DNA from: JAFGWO01 sp965603295 | GTDB lineage: Bacteria > BMS3Abin14 | Assembly: GCA_965603295.1 (NCBI GenBank) | Contig: CBFDCL010000029.1 | Location: forward strand, 1-24,767 | Direction: 5' to 3' | Length of the DNA: 24,767 nt | Shown: one piece after another, positions 13,002 through 21,874 of the stretch | How positions within the stretch are numbered: the stretch's first letter is position 1 | Layout: every line of letters begins with the position of its first letter | The notes under the pieces: generated by a model | Told to the model about the DNA's origin: nothing | Database searches by the model: none | The model's input: only the letters and a program-made list of their open reading frames with translations | Program-made: the position numbers and the translations under genes

Positions 13002-13841
13002 TTACAGAACCGTTTTCCTGTGCCGGTGAGCATGGCAGTTGATGTTGATCCCTACAGGCAGGCTCGCGATATGGCATGGGTGCATATCCACGTGCACCGC
13101 GAGGCACGTAACCCTCCCGCCGAGCCCGCCGGGACCGATGCCCAGTTCGTTGATCCTTCCGAGGATATCCTCTTCCATCCCGGCCAGTTCCGGGTCCGGG
13201 TTCGGATCACCCAGAGGCCGGAGAAGGGCTTCCTTGGCGATCAGGGCGGCTTTCTCAAAAGTTCCCCCGATACCAACGCCGACGATGACCGGCGGGCATG
13301 GGTTGGCTCCGGATTCTCGCACCCGGTTAACAACGCAGTCGATGACCCCCTGCATTCCGTCGGAAGGCCTGAGCATCATGACACTGCTCATGTTCTCGCT
13401 CCCGCCACCCTTGGCCGCGAAGATCAGCCTGATCCTGTCCCCGGGAACCACCTTTACATGGACAATCGCCGGCGTGTTATCCCCGGTGTTGACCCTGGAA
13501 AAGGGGTGGCAAACGCTCTTACGCAGATAACCTTTCTCGTAACCTCGCCGAACCCCCTCCTGAACCGCACTGTCAAGGTCTCCCCCGGTTATCCGGGCCT
13601 CTAGCCCCATCTCCACAAAAATAACCGCCAGACCGGTGTCCTGGCACAGGGGGAACCTCTCCTCGGCGGCAATGCGGGCGTTCTCGATGAGCATGCCAAG
13701 GATCTCCCGGCCGGTGGGCGAAACCTCCGCTTTCAGCCCCTTTTCAAGGGCCTTTACCACATCCTCCCCCAGGTGATACGCGGCCTTGAAAGCGAGCTTT
13801 TCCACCGCCTGTGAAATCCGGTCCGCTTTGATCTCCCTCAT
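13002..13841 (-). CDS. Fumarate hydratase class I, alpha subunit (N-terminal-type)
   Basis: The alpha subunit holds the oxygen-sensitive [4Fe-4S] cluster of class I fumarase. In the 279-residue product the expected cysteines are seen in RFPLCQDTG (C66), GANPCPPVIVGVGIGG (C182) and the C-terminal NINCHAHRH. AKGGGSENMSS (143-153) is also typical. The chosen ATG 13841 has GGGG seven bases upstream; a TTG five codons before it has no ribosome site. The subunit pair alpha-beta in tandem is the arrangement of many anaerobes and archaea, and it differs from the fused FumA/FumB of E. coli. A candidate terminator for mdh lies between mdh and this gene, so a fresh promoter or read-through would be needed. 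Confidence 0.94.
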   Translation of the reverse strand: MREIKADRISQAVEKLAFKAAYHLGEDVVKALEKGLKAEVSPTGREILGMLIENARIAAEERFPLCQDTGLAVIFVEMGLEARITGGDLDSAVQEGVRRGYEKGYLRKSVCHPFSRVNTGDNTPAIVHVKVVPGDRIRLIFAAKGGGSENMSSVMMLRPSDGMQGVIDCVVNRVRESGANPCPPVIVGVGIGGTFEKAALIAKEALLRPLGDPNPDPELAGMEEDILGRINELGIGPGGLGGRVTCLAVHVDMHPCHIASLPVGININCHAHRHRKTVL

Positions 13842-13854
13842 ATCGGTACCCCGC

Positions 13855-13894
13855 AAAAAAGGAGGAGAGCCGCCGGGTTAGTCCGCTCCCTCCC
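13855..13894 (-). terminator. Candidate intrinsic terminator between mdh and fumarase alpha
   Basis: On the minus strand an imperfect 10-bp stem (GGGAGGGAGC with GCTCTCCTCC, one mismatch and two G-T pairs) closes a 14-base loop and is followed by TTTTTT (plus-strand 13855-13860). It lies about 35 bases after the mdh stop and 13 bases before the next start codon. It could partly uncouple mdh from the rest of the cluster. Confidence 0.55.
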
Positions 13895-13927
13895 CCGAAA
13901 TCACCAAAGAGACCTTCCCGACAATCG

Positions 13928-14875
13928 TCAGAAAGGCAGCAAGCTCACGTTTTCCCTGATATCCTCCACGGACCTGTTGAGCGCCTCTTTTTCCTCCTCA
14001 GTCAGTTCGATCTCCAGGACCCTTTCCACGCCGTCCCCCCCGAGAATAACCGGGACACCGACGTAAAGCCCGTTGAAAACATCGTATTCACCATCAAGGC
14101 AGGCGGAGCAGGGAATGATCCTGCGTTTGTCCTTGAGGATGGTCTCAGCCATCTGCACGGTGGCGGCCGCCGGTGAATAATAGGCGCTGCCGTCCTTCAG
14201 AAGCGAAACGATCTCGGCGCCGGCGTTTCTTGTCCTGTCCACGATGGCCTTGATCCGTTCGGCCGGAATGATCTTTTCGATGGGAATCCCGCCCGCATAA
14301 CAATAACGAACAAGGGGGACCATACTGTCGCCGTGTCCGCCCATTACGAAGGCCTTAACGTCCTCAACAGAGATCCCAAGTTCCATGGCAATGAACAGCC
14401 GGAGCCGGGCGGTGTCCAGAAGGCCGGCCATGCCGACGACCCTGTTCTTCTGGAACCCGCTCACACGCTGAACAGCATAGGTCATGACATCCAGCGGGTT
14501 GGTCACCACAATGATAAGTGCATCCGGCGAGTGCTTCACCACCTGGTTCGTACAGCTTTTCACAACCTCGAAGTTCTTCAGGAGGAGATCGTCCCTGCTC
14601 ATTCCCGGCTTACGCGACAATCCGGCGGTGATGATGATGATGTCGGATCCCGCCGTTTCCTCGTATCCGCTGGAGCCAACAACATTGTAATCCGTGTGTT
14701 CCACCGGTGCGGTGGCCATCAGGTCAAGGGCCTTGCCCTCGGCAAGGCCTTCGTTATTATCAACCAGGACAATGTCCCCGAGGTGCCTGGCGGCTGCCCA
14801 GTGAGCAGCCGTCGCCCCTACGTTGCCGGCCCCGATAATGGTAATTTTATCCCTTGTCTTTCTTCTCCTGATCAT
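13928..14875 (-). CDS. mdh: Malate dehydrogenase, NAD-dependent (LDH-like type)
   Basis: This 315-residue enzyme interconverts malate and oxaloacetate with NAD(H). The Rossmann motif is GAGNVGATAAHW (15-26) and the NAD-selective Asp is D39 in VLVDNN. The mobile-loop arginines are in SRKPGMSRDDLL (R88, R94), where malate dehydrogenases have Arg instead of the Gln of lactate dehydrogenase. VTNPLDVMTY and the catalytic His of GGHGDSMVP (H181) follow. This is the tetrameric LDH-like MDH group found in Geobacter, Chlorobium and Bacillus rather than the E. coli type. ATG 14875 has GGAG six bases upstream; an upstream frame extension is rejected. It is the first gene of the TCA run, with about 300 bp of non-coding sequence before it. 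Confidence 0.96.
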   Translation of the reverse strand: MIRRRKTRDKITIIGAGNVGATAAHWAAARHLGDIVLVDNNEGLAEGKALDLMATAPVEHTDYNVVGSSGYEETAGSDIIIITAGLSRKPGMSRDDLLLKNFEVVKSCTNQVVKHSPDALIIVVTNPLDVMTYAVQRVSGFQKNRVVGMAGLLDTARLRLFIAMELGISVEDVKAFVMGGHGDSMVPLVRYCYAGGIPIEKIIPAERIKAIVDRTRNAGAEIVSLLKDGSAYYSPAAATVQMAETILKDKRRIIPCSACLDGEYDVFNGLYVGVPVILGGDGVERVLEIELTEEEKEALNRSVEDIRENVSLLPF

Positions 14876-15190
14876 CTCACACTCCGCTTCGCGCCGCACG
14901 GCTGACCGCCGGAACCTTTGGCAGTTACCGGCCCAGGCCAACTGTCCATCGTCTGCAAAACCATCCTTCTCCCTTTTTACATCCTATCAATGAACTGAGA
15001 AACGGGATAGTCGGGCACTTCAAGGAATCCTTCCCTACCCATTCAGATGAGCTCGCCGTCCCATGGCACATCCGGAATGGAGTTTTTTGTTACGCCCCTC
15101 TTGAAAAAGGGAAAAAATATATTTTAAAGGAAAACATCAAAAGATGGAATTAAAAAGTCGTTTTACTGTATCAAATGTAGGGGAATTATG
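14876..15190. other. Non-coding region upstream of mdh, likely containing the TCA cluster promoter
   Basis: No gene is seen here. The part nearest mdh is GC-rich. Around 15110-15175 is a strongly AT-rich stretch (for example AAAAAATATATTTTAAAGG), the lowest-GC sequence in this half of the window and the most likely place for a promoter reading toward mdh. I could not pick out a convincing -35/-10 pair: TTGATA and TTGATG hexamers occur on the minus strand but the -10 partners are poor. No heptad repeats are present. Confidence 0.5.
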
Positions 15191-15191
15191 C

Positions 15192-15232
15192 AAACAAAAA
15201 GAGGGGGGGCGGTGTAACCACCGCCCCCCCTC
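15192..15232 (-). terminator. Strong intrinsic terminator of the aspS transcript
   Basis: A perfect 14-bp stem with seven consecutive G-C pairs plus CGGTG/CACCG closes a 4-base loop (arms 15201-15214 and 15219-15232). On the minus strand it is followed by TTTTTGTTTG. It lies 265 bases beyond the aspS stop, so the transcript would have a long 3' region. Confidence 0.9.
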
Positions 15233-15470
15233 GAACCGGCCTTTTCCGTCCGGACCAACGGAGGGGGGATGCGCTGGTCCGTGTCGGGTGAGGCCTACTG
15301 CCCGATATGGGGATATACCCCGTATACTGTATACAGTATGCCTAGCCCCCTGCCGCACTGTCAAGGTTTTTATATTGTCCGGACGGTTTTTTCCTTGTTG
15401 GAGTTCCCGGATTGGATTCCTGCCTCGGGTTCAGATGAACGGGTCCGCAATACCGAAACCGCAACCTGGA
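15233..15470. other. Long 3' region of aspS
   Basis: No gene with codon bias or a ribosome site is seen. It holds an inverted repeat CGGACCA/TGGTCCG (15251-15257 with 15275-15281, 17-base loop), a 16-bp palindrome (15324-15339, listed separately), and an octamer palindrome GTCCGGAC near 15379. Confidence 0.5.
15324..15339. promoter_or_regulatory. Perfect 16-bp palindrome, possible operator
   Basis: ATACTGTATACAGTAT is its own reverse complement over 16 bases. Such a site fits a homodimeric regulator. It superficially resembles a LexA box, but CTGT and ACAG are only 2 bases apart instead of 8. It lies in the aspS 3' region, with no start codon close by on either strand, so what it would control is unclear. 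Confidence 0.45.
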
Positions 15471-15491
15471 CCGGGTGTGCCCGACACCCGG
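15471..15491. other. Hairpin directly after aspS
   Basis: CCGGGTGT and ACACCCGG form a perfect 8-bp stem with a 5-base loop, 5 bases beyond the aspS stop codon. No uridine tract follows on the minus strand, so it is a possible RNA-stabilising or pausing structure rather than an intrinsic terminator. Confidence 0.55.
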
Positions 15492-15496
15492 CAGAG

Positions 15497-17299
<1,803 letters not shown>

Positions 17300-17424
17300 G
17301 AGTTTTCTCCGTTAAGGGAAGTTGATGGGTTCAGTGAAGGTCCATCGGTAAGTTCCTGATGAACAGCTGTCTGCTGCCGACTCCCCGCTTTCCGGATCAG
17401 GGAATCCGTACATGCGGCCCCACA

Positions 17425-19098
17425 TCAACTTGAGATTTTTTTGAGCCGGGCGATCACCGCCTGCTGCTGCTGGATCTCCAGTGAAAGGGAGGCGAGGTTC
17501 AGAAGGATCTCCAGGGAGTCGATATCCCTCGGGGGCATTCCTCCGGGAACGACATCGCAATAAAGGATGGCCACCACGATATTCTGGACCAGGAGAGGCA
17601 GTATTACCGTGTATTTCGGCTCAGGATCGCCCAGCGCCTCGGTCAGTGCGGTTCCCAGCTTCGGGCCGGGGTTTTCCTCGGACACGATTTTCTTTGACTC
17701 CACCACCTGTTTCAGAAGCTCCGATTCGCTCAAGTCAAATGCCAGATTCTTGATCGTCTCCTTGAAGGCATCCCTGCCGGGCCTCCGGTCGCCGCCGGAA
17801 AACCCGGTTACGCTGTCTTTCCTAACGAGAAGAACGGCACAACGATCGATCTCCCTCGTAGTAAAGTTAACCAGGACCTCGGCCATTTTCCCGAGACTTT
17901 TATCCCGAACCATCGTGTTGCTCGTCTCGGCGAGGAACACGATGTCCCCGGAGTCCCTCTGGACCACTTCCCCGATTTTCTGCAGCTCCTCTCTCGATTG
18001 GATGAGCTGGGACAGGAGCTCTTCCCTGAGGATGTTCTGCTGATCCCTTTCAAAGTAGACTTCATGCCTCTGGATGACGTTCTGGACACAAAGGGCCACT
18101 TCCTCGATGAAAAGGTTGAGTTGGTTTTCCAGCTGGTCGGGGGAGACCTCTTTCCTCTCGGGCTTACTGATATAGTAGGTCGCTCCGAGAAAAAGAGCCC
18201 TCCTTCTGATCGTGGGGTCCGGATAGGCCGTGTTGACGATGACGGGAATATGGCTGTGGCTTTTCTGGACTTCCTCCAACAGTTCCAACCCTCCGAAAAT
18301 CCCCTTTCCACTGAGAGTCGGCATGATCAGGTCGGAAATGATTATGGGGATCCTCCCTGTTCTGTCGTATTCCGCCAACAGGTCAAGGGCCTTATGGGGG
18401 GATTCTACAGCGTCCACGTCGAAGCCGAAAGTGACCAGCTTGTCCCGGAACATTTCCCTCATCAGCATTTCGTCCTCGACGAGAAGGACAACCTCCTTGG
18501 GTTTGAGTTCCCTTAATTTCTGAGTGACCCGCCTGATGGCTTGAAGGATTTCCTCCCTGATCTCCCCCCCGAGGTTTCCCTGGTCGGAAACGAACTGTTC
18601 CAGTGCCCACTCGTCTTCCACCGCCGACGCGAGTTGGCCGGCGTTTCGCGCAAGGTCGTCCAGGGGAAGATGGTCTATGGGTTCCCCCGGAACATCCTTC
18701 TCCTCTTCCACCCTGAAAAGGCCCTCGTCCCCCCAGGAGAAGAGGTGGATCAGAGACTCCTCCAGGACGTTCTTCATAGCCGTATCCAAGGTCTCCTTGT
18801 CGAGGACAGCCTGCTCGATGAGGATCTCCCCCAGAAAAGATCCCTTTCCCTTCTGCTTTTGAACACTCAGTGCACTCTGGAGTTCCTTCTCGGTGATGAC
18901 GTTCTGGCTGACGAGATACCGGCCCAACCGGCTCCTCACCCTGGGCTCCCGAACCTGAACGATTCTGCCCTCCTTGAGGGTGATGGAAGCCAGTCCCGTT
19001 TTTATCTTCAGGGTCAGGTTCCCGGAAAACGATTCGTTTTCGGCCTCTTTGAGAAGAGCAAGAAGGTTTGTGGTCTTGAGGCTCCCGGATGTGATCAT
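17425..19098 (-). CDS. PATAN (DUF4388)-REC-GAF-like response regulator
   Basis: This 557-residue signalling protein begins with a PATAN/DUF4388-like domain (GSLKTTNLLALLKEAENESFS onwards, 5-50). A GspE/MshE-N-like helical region follows, with RLGRYLVSQNVITEKELQSA and LGEILIEQAVLDKETL (58-104). The receiver domain spans about 202-325, with acidic pocket E208/D209, phospho-acceptor D256 in IIISDLIMP, T290 and K312 in YISKPE. The last part (about 395-545) looks like a GAF-type sensor. No DNA-binding or catalytic output domain is seen, so output is probably by protein contact. It overlaps the hisS stop codon (TGATG) with AGGAG in the hisS 3' end, so it is translated together with hisS. The partner kinase is not in the window. 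PATAN proteins are common in Geobacter and myxobacteria; the pathway is unknown. Confidence 0.85.
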   Translation of the reverse strand: MITSGSLKTTNLLALLKEAENESFSGNLTLKIKTGLASITLKEGRIVQVREPRVRSRLGRYLVSQNVITEKELQSALSVQKQKGKGSFLGEILIEQAVLDKETLDTAMKNVLEESLIHLFSWGDEGLFRVEEEKDVPGEPIDHLPLDDLARNAGQLASAVEDEWALEQFVSDQGNLGGEIREEILQAIRRVTQKLRELKPKEVVLLVEDEMLMREMFRDKLVTFGFDVDAVESPHKALDLLAEYDRTGRIPIIISDLIMPTLSGKGIFGGLELLEEVQKSHSHIPVIVNTAYPDPTIRRRALFLGATYYISKPERKEVSPDQLENQLNLFIEEVALCVQNVIQRHEVYFERDQQNILREELLSQLIQSREELQKIGEVVQRDSGDIVFLAETSNTMVRDKSLGKMAEVLVNFTTREIDRCAVLLVRKDSVTGFSGGDRRPGRDAFKETIKNLAFDLSESELLKQVVESKKIVSEENPGPKLGTALTEALGDPEPKYTVILPLLVQNIVVAILYCDVVPGGMPPRDIDSLEILLNLASLSLEIQQQQAVIARLKKISS

Positions 19099-20372
19099 CA
19101 GTTATCTCCTTTCGTCGGGGAGGATCCCCCGTAGAAGACCGCCAGAAAATCGTTTTCACTGACGGTTTCCTGCACTCCGGTTTCAAAATTCTTAACCTGG
19201 AGTGTCCGTGTTTCGATTTCATCGTCGCCCAGGATGATCACCTTCGGGGCGCCGATCCTGCCAGCGCTCTTTAACTGGGCCTTCAGGCTCCTGTCCTCGA
19301 GATCAATCTGGACCGACAGGTTTGCACCGCGGAGCTTTTCCGCAAGCCGCATGGCGGGGTTCCTGGCGGCCGAAGTCGCGGCGGCCACAAAAAAATCGGG
19401 TGCGGGAAGAGAGCGGTTCTCCCAATTCATCACAAGGGCCAGACGCTCGAGCCCGATGGCGAAACCGATCCCCGGAGCGTCTCCGCCGATCTCACTGGCC
19501 AAGCCGTCGTAACGGCCACCGGCTGCCACCGCGTTCTGAGCCCCGAGCCTGTCACACACGGCCTCGAAAGCCGTCCGGTTGTAGTAATCCAATCCCCGGA
19601 CGATTCCCGGATCCACTTCGAAGGGGACCCCGGCAGCCGTCAGGACCCCTTTTACCCTGTTGAAATGATCTTCGCATTCCCCGCAAAGATACGAAAGCAT
19701 TACGGGCACTCCGATGATGGACTCCTTGCAGGAGGGAACTTTGCAATCGATGACCCTCAAGGGGTTCGTCCCGAGCCTCCTTACGCAGTTGGAACACAGA
19801 TCCTCCCTCACGCCCTCCAGAAAACTGATGAGAGATTCCCTATATGCGGGACGGCAGGAGGGACAGCCGAGGGAGTTGATAAGGATTCTGACATCCCAGA
19901 CCTCCAGTTTTTCAAAAAGCCGGTGGAGCAGGGTAATCACTTCCCCATCAACCATCGGCCCGGCACCTCCAATAGCTTCGAGGCCAATCTGGAAAAACTG
20001 GCGATAGCGGCCCTTCTGCGGCCGCTCGTAACGGAACATGGGACCCGTATAGAAAACCCTGGCTACACCACCCTGGGCTTTCCACCCTCCCTCAAGAAAA
20101 GCCCTCATCGCCGATGCAGTCCCCTCGGGACGCAGAGTAATGCTCGTCCCGTTCCGGTCCTGAAACGTGTACATTTCCTTCTCAACGATATCGGTGCCCT
20201 CTCCGATTCCGCGGGCGAACAGTTCCGTCGCCTCGACCATGGGGAGCCGGATTTCCCGGTATCCGTAAAGGGAAAAATGTTCGCAGGTCCTGTCCTCGAC
20301 GAAGCGGTGGCGGAAAGCCTCTTCCGGCGGGATATCCCGGAAACCCCGAATGACTTTGATCAACCGTTTCAC
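19098..20372 (-). CDS. hisS: Histidyl-tRNA synthetase
   Basis: This 424-residue class II synthetase attaches His to tRNA-His. It starts with the family-typical IKVIRGFRDIPPEEAF and has motif 2 in GPMFRYERPQKGRYRQFFQ (110-128). The histidine-binding signature is VRGLDYYNRTAFE (258-270), motif 3 is GFAIGLERLAL (303-313), and a C-terminal anticodon domain follows. Four cysteine pairs (C170/C173, C193/C196, C210/C215, C230/C233) lie in the insertion domain, suggesting a metal site; I recall similar pairs in deltaproteobacterial enzymes. The start is GTG with only a weak GGGA upstream, 16 bases after the REC-GGDEF gene. The stop overlaps the next ATG. Placement between two response regulators is unusual. 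Confidence 0.97.
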   Translation of the reverse strand: MKRLIKVIRGFRDIPPEEAFRHRFVEDRTCEHFSLYGYREIRLPMVEATELFARGIGEGTDIVEKEMYTFQDRNGTSITLRPEGTASAMRAFLEGGWKAQGGVARVFYTGPMFRYERPQKGRYRQFFQIGLEAIGGAGPMVDGEVITLLHRLFEKLEVWDVRILINSLGCPSCRPAYRESLISFLEGVREDLCSNCVRRLGTNPLRVIDCKVPSCKESIIGVPVMLSYLCGECEDHFNRVKGVLTAAGVPFEVDPGIVRGLDYYNRTAFEAVCDRLGAQNAVAAGGRYDGLASEIGGDAPGIGFAIGLERLALVMNWENRSLPAPDFFVAAATSAARNPAMRLAEKLRGANLSVQIDLEDRSLKAQLKSAGRIGAPKVIILGDDEIETRTLQVKNFETGVQETVSENDFLAVFYGGSSPTKGDN

Positions 20373-20388
20373 AATAAACTATTCCCAG

Positions 20389-21825
20389 CTAGTCCGCCGG
20401 CGTCGATGGCAATCCAGGCGGTCTCTCCAGTGTTTTTTCCACCGGGTTGGCAACATAGACAATGTTTTTCCGGCCGTATTTTCCCTTGTACATCGCCTCG
20501 TCGGCCAGGTGGAGCAGTTCCACCTTGCTCATCCCATGCTCCGGGTAGGATGCGACACCAATGGAAACGGTGAGCCTGATCCGGTAGTTTTCCTTCTCGA
20601 GGAAAACGTACTCCTCCACCATCTGACGTATCCTCTCGGCAACAATCAGGGCCCCTTTGGAATTGGTATCGGTCAGGACGATGATGTACTCGTCCCCCCC
20701 GTAACGGGCCACAGCGTCCACTTTTCTGACAGCACTTTTGAGCAGACCGGCCAGTTCCACCAGGATCTTGCTGCCAAGCAGGTGACCGTGATGATCGTTA
20801 ACCTTTTTAAAGGAATCCAGGTCCAGAAAAAGGACGGACATGGAAGAGTTGAGCCGTTGGGCCCTGACCAGTTCCCGGTCGAGGATGTTATTCAAGTACC
20901 GATAGTTGAAAACGCTGGTAAGATCATCGGTAATGGTGAGTATCTTGGCCTGGGAATAAAGAAGGGCGTTCTCAAGGGCACCGTTGGCATGTTCGCAGAG
21001 GAACGAGGCAACCCGTTTTTCCCTTTCTCCGAAGGCTCCGATTTTTTCGGTATCGAAGAAAACCACCATGCCCACGAGATCGTTTTTATTACGCAGGGGA
21101 ATGAAAAGAAGGGACTGGATGGGGTCGGTGCTCGATCGATACCGGACGGTCACAGAAGAGGGGAGCTTATTGATGAAAGGGGCGGTGATCTTCGACAGGT
21201 CCTCATTGAACTCCTCGAAAAGCCTCCGATCGAGGTCCCCGTTGTCCTCAGCGTCGAACCCCTCGGAGAGAATGATATTTGATTCTCCCTGTTCCTGGTC
21301 AACGACGTAAAGGAAACCCCGCGTGGCACCGGTCTCCTGGATCATGAGATCAAAGATAACCTGATAGAGTTCTTCGATCTCGATGGTTTTGGAAATCCTG
21401 CTGCTGACATCATACAGCTTCAGGCTGTTCCTGAGTTCCTTGTTCTCCTCGGCGAGTTTGACCTGCTCCAGAGCCCGTTTTACCACGAGCCTGAATTCAG
21501 CCGGGTTCAGCGGTTTGCGGATGTAATCCAGCGCTCCCATTTTCATGGCCGAGACCGCGCTTTCAACCGTGCCGAAACCGGTGATTAGAATTACCTTGAG
21601 CCCGGGAGCCTCCAGTCTGAGGAGGTCTACAAGGTCAAGACCGCTTTTCCCGGGCATCACCACATCAGAAACGATCAGGTCAATACCCCCGCTGTTGACG
21701 ATCTCCATCGCACCATCGACACCCTCGGCTTCCAGAACCTCAAGGTCATCTTCCTCGAGGACCTGCCTACAGAAGGTGCGGGAAAAACGGTCATCATCAA
21801 CGACCAGGATCTTTGGCCTTCCCAT
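20389..21825 (-). CDS. REC-GAF-GGDEF response regulator (diguanylate cyclase)
   Basis: This 478-residue protein has an N-terminal receiver domain with acidic pocket in VVDDD (8-12), phospho-acceptor D54 in IVSDVVMPGKSG, T82 and K104. A coiled-coil-like linker (about 115-137) is followed by a GAF domain (about 140-290). The C-terminal GGDEF domain (about 295-460) has active-site RYGGDEY (374-380) and an RxxD inhibitory site RKVD (367-370) at the standard five-residue spacing. It should make c-di-GMP in response to phosphorylation and be subject to product inhibition. No EAL or HD-GYP domain is present. ATG 21825 has GGGGAGAG upstream; the frame extends 34 codons further without a ribosome site. 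It sits between comEC and hisS on the same strand with short gaps. The kinase and input signal are unknown. Confidence 0.94.
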   Translation of the reverse strand: MGRPKILVVDDDRFSRTFCRQVLEEDDLEVLEAEGVDGAMEIVNSGGIDLIVSDVVMPGKSGLDLVDLLRLEAPGLKVILITGFGTVESAVSAMKMGALDYIRKPLNPAEFRLVVKRALEQVKLAEENKELRNSLKLYDVSSRISKTIEIEELYQVIFDLMIQETGATRGFLYVVDQEQGESNIILSEGFDAEDNGDLDRRLFEEFNEDLSKITAPFINKLPSSVTVRYRSSTDPIQSLLFIPLRNKNDLVGMVVFFDTEKIGAFGEREKRVASFLCEHANGALENALLYSQAKILTITDDLTSVFNYRYLNNILDRELVRAQRLNSSMSVLFLDLDSFKKVNDHHGHLLGSKILVELAGLLKSAVRKVDAVARYGGDEYIIVLTDTNSKGALIVAERIRQMVEEYVFLEKENYRIRLTVSIGVASYPEHGMSKVELLHLADEAMYKGKYGRKNIVYVANPVEKTLERPPGLPSTPAD

Positions 21826-21874
21826 ATTCTCTCCCCGGTTGTAACTTCCCAAAATTAATAGAGAATAACAGTTT

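Noticed and set aside
12988..13107. Longer fumarase beta overlapping fumarase alpha
   Set aside because: The extension lies in the coding region of alpha in another frame; ATG 12990 has a strong AGGAGG site.
15324..15339. LexA/SOS box
   Set aside because: LexA boxes of the CTGT-N8-ACAG type need 8 bases between half-sites; here there are 2.
17300..17424. T-box leader for aspS
   Set aside because: No T-box sequence or antiterminator with a uridine tract is visible, the gap is only 125 bases, and T-boxes are not typical of this lineage.
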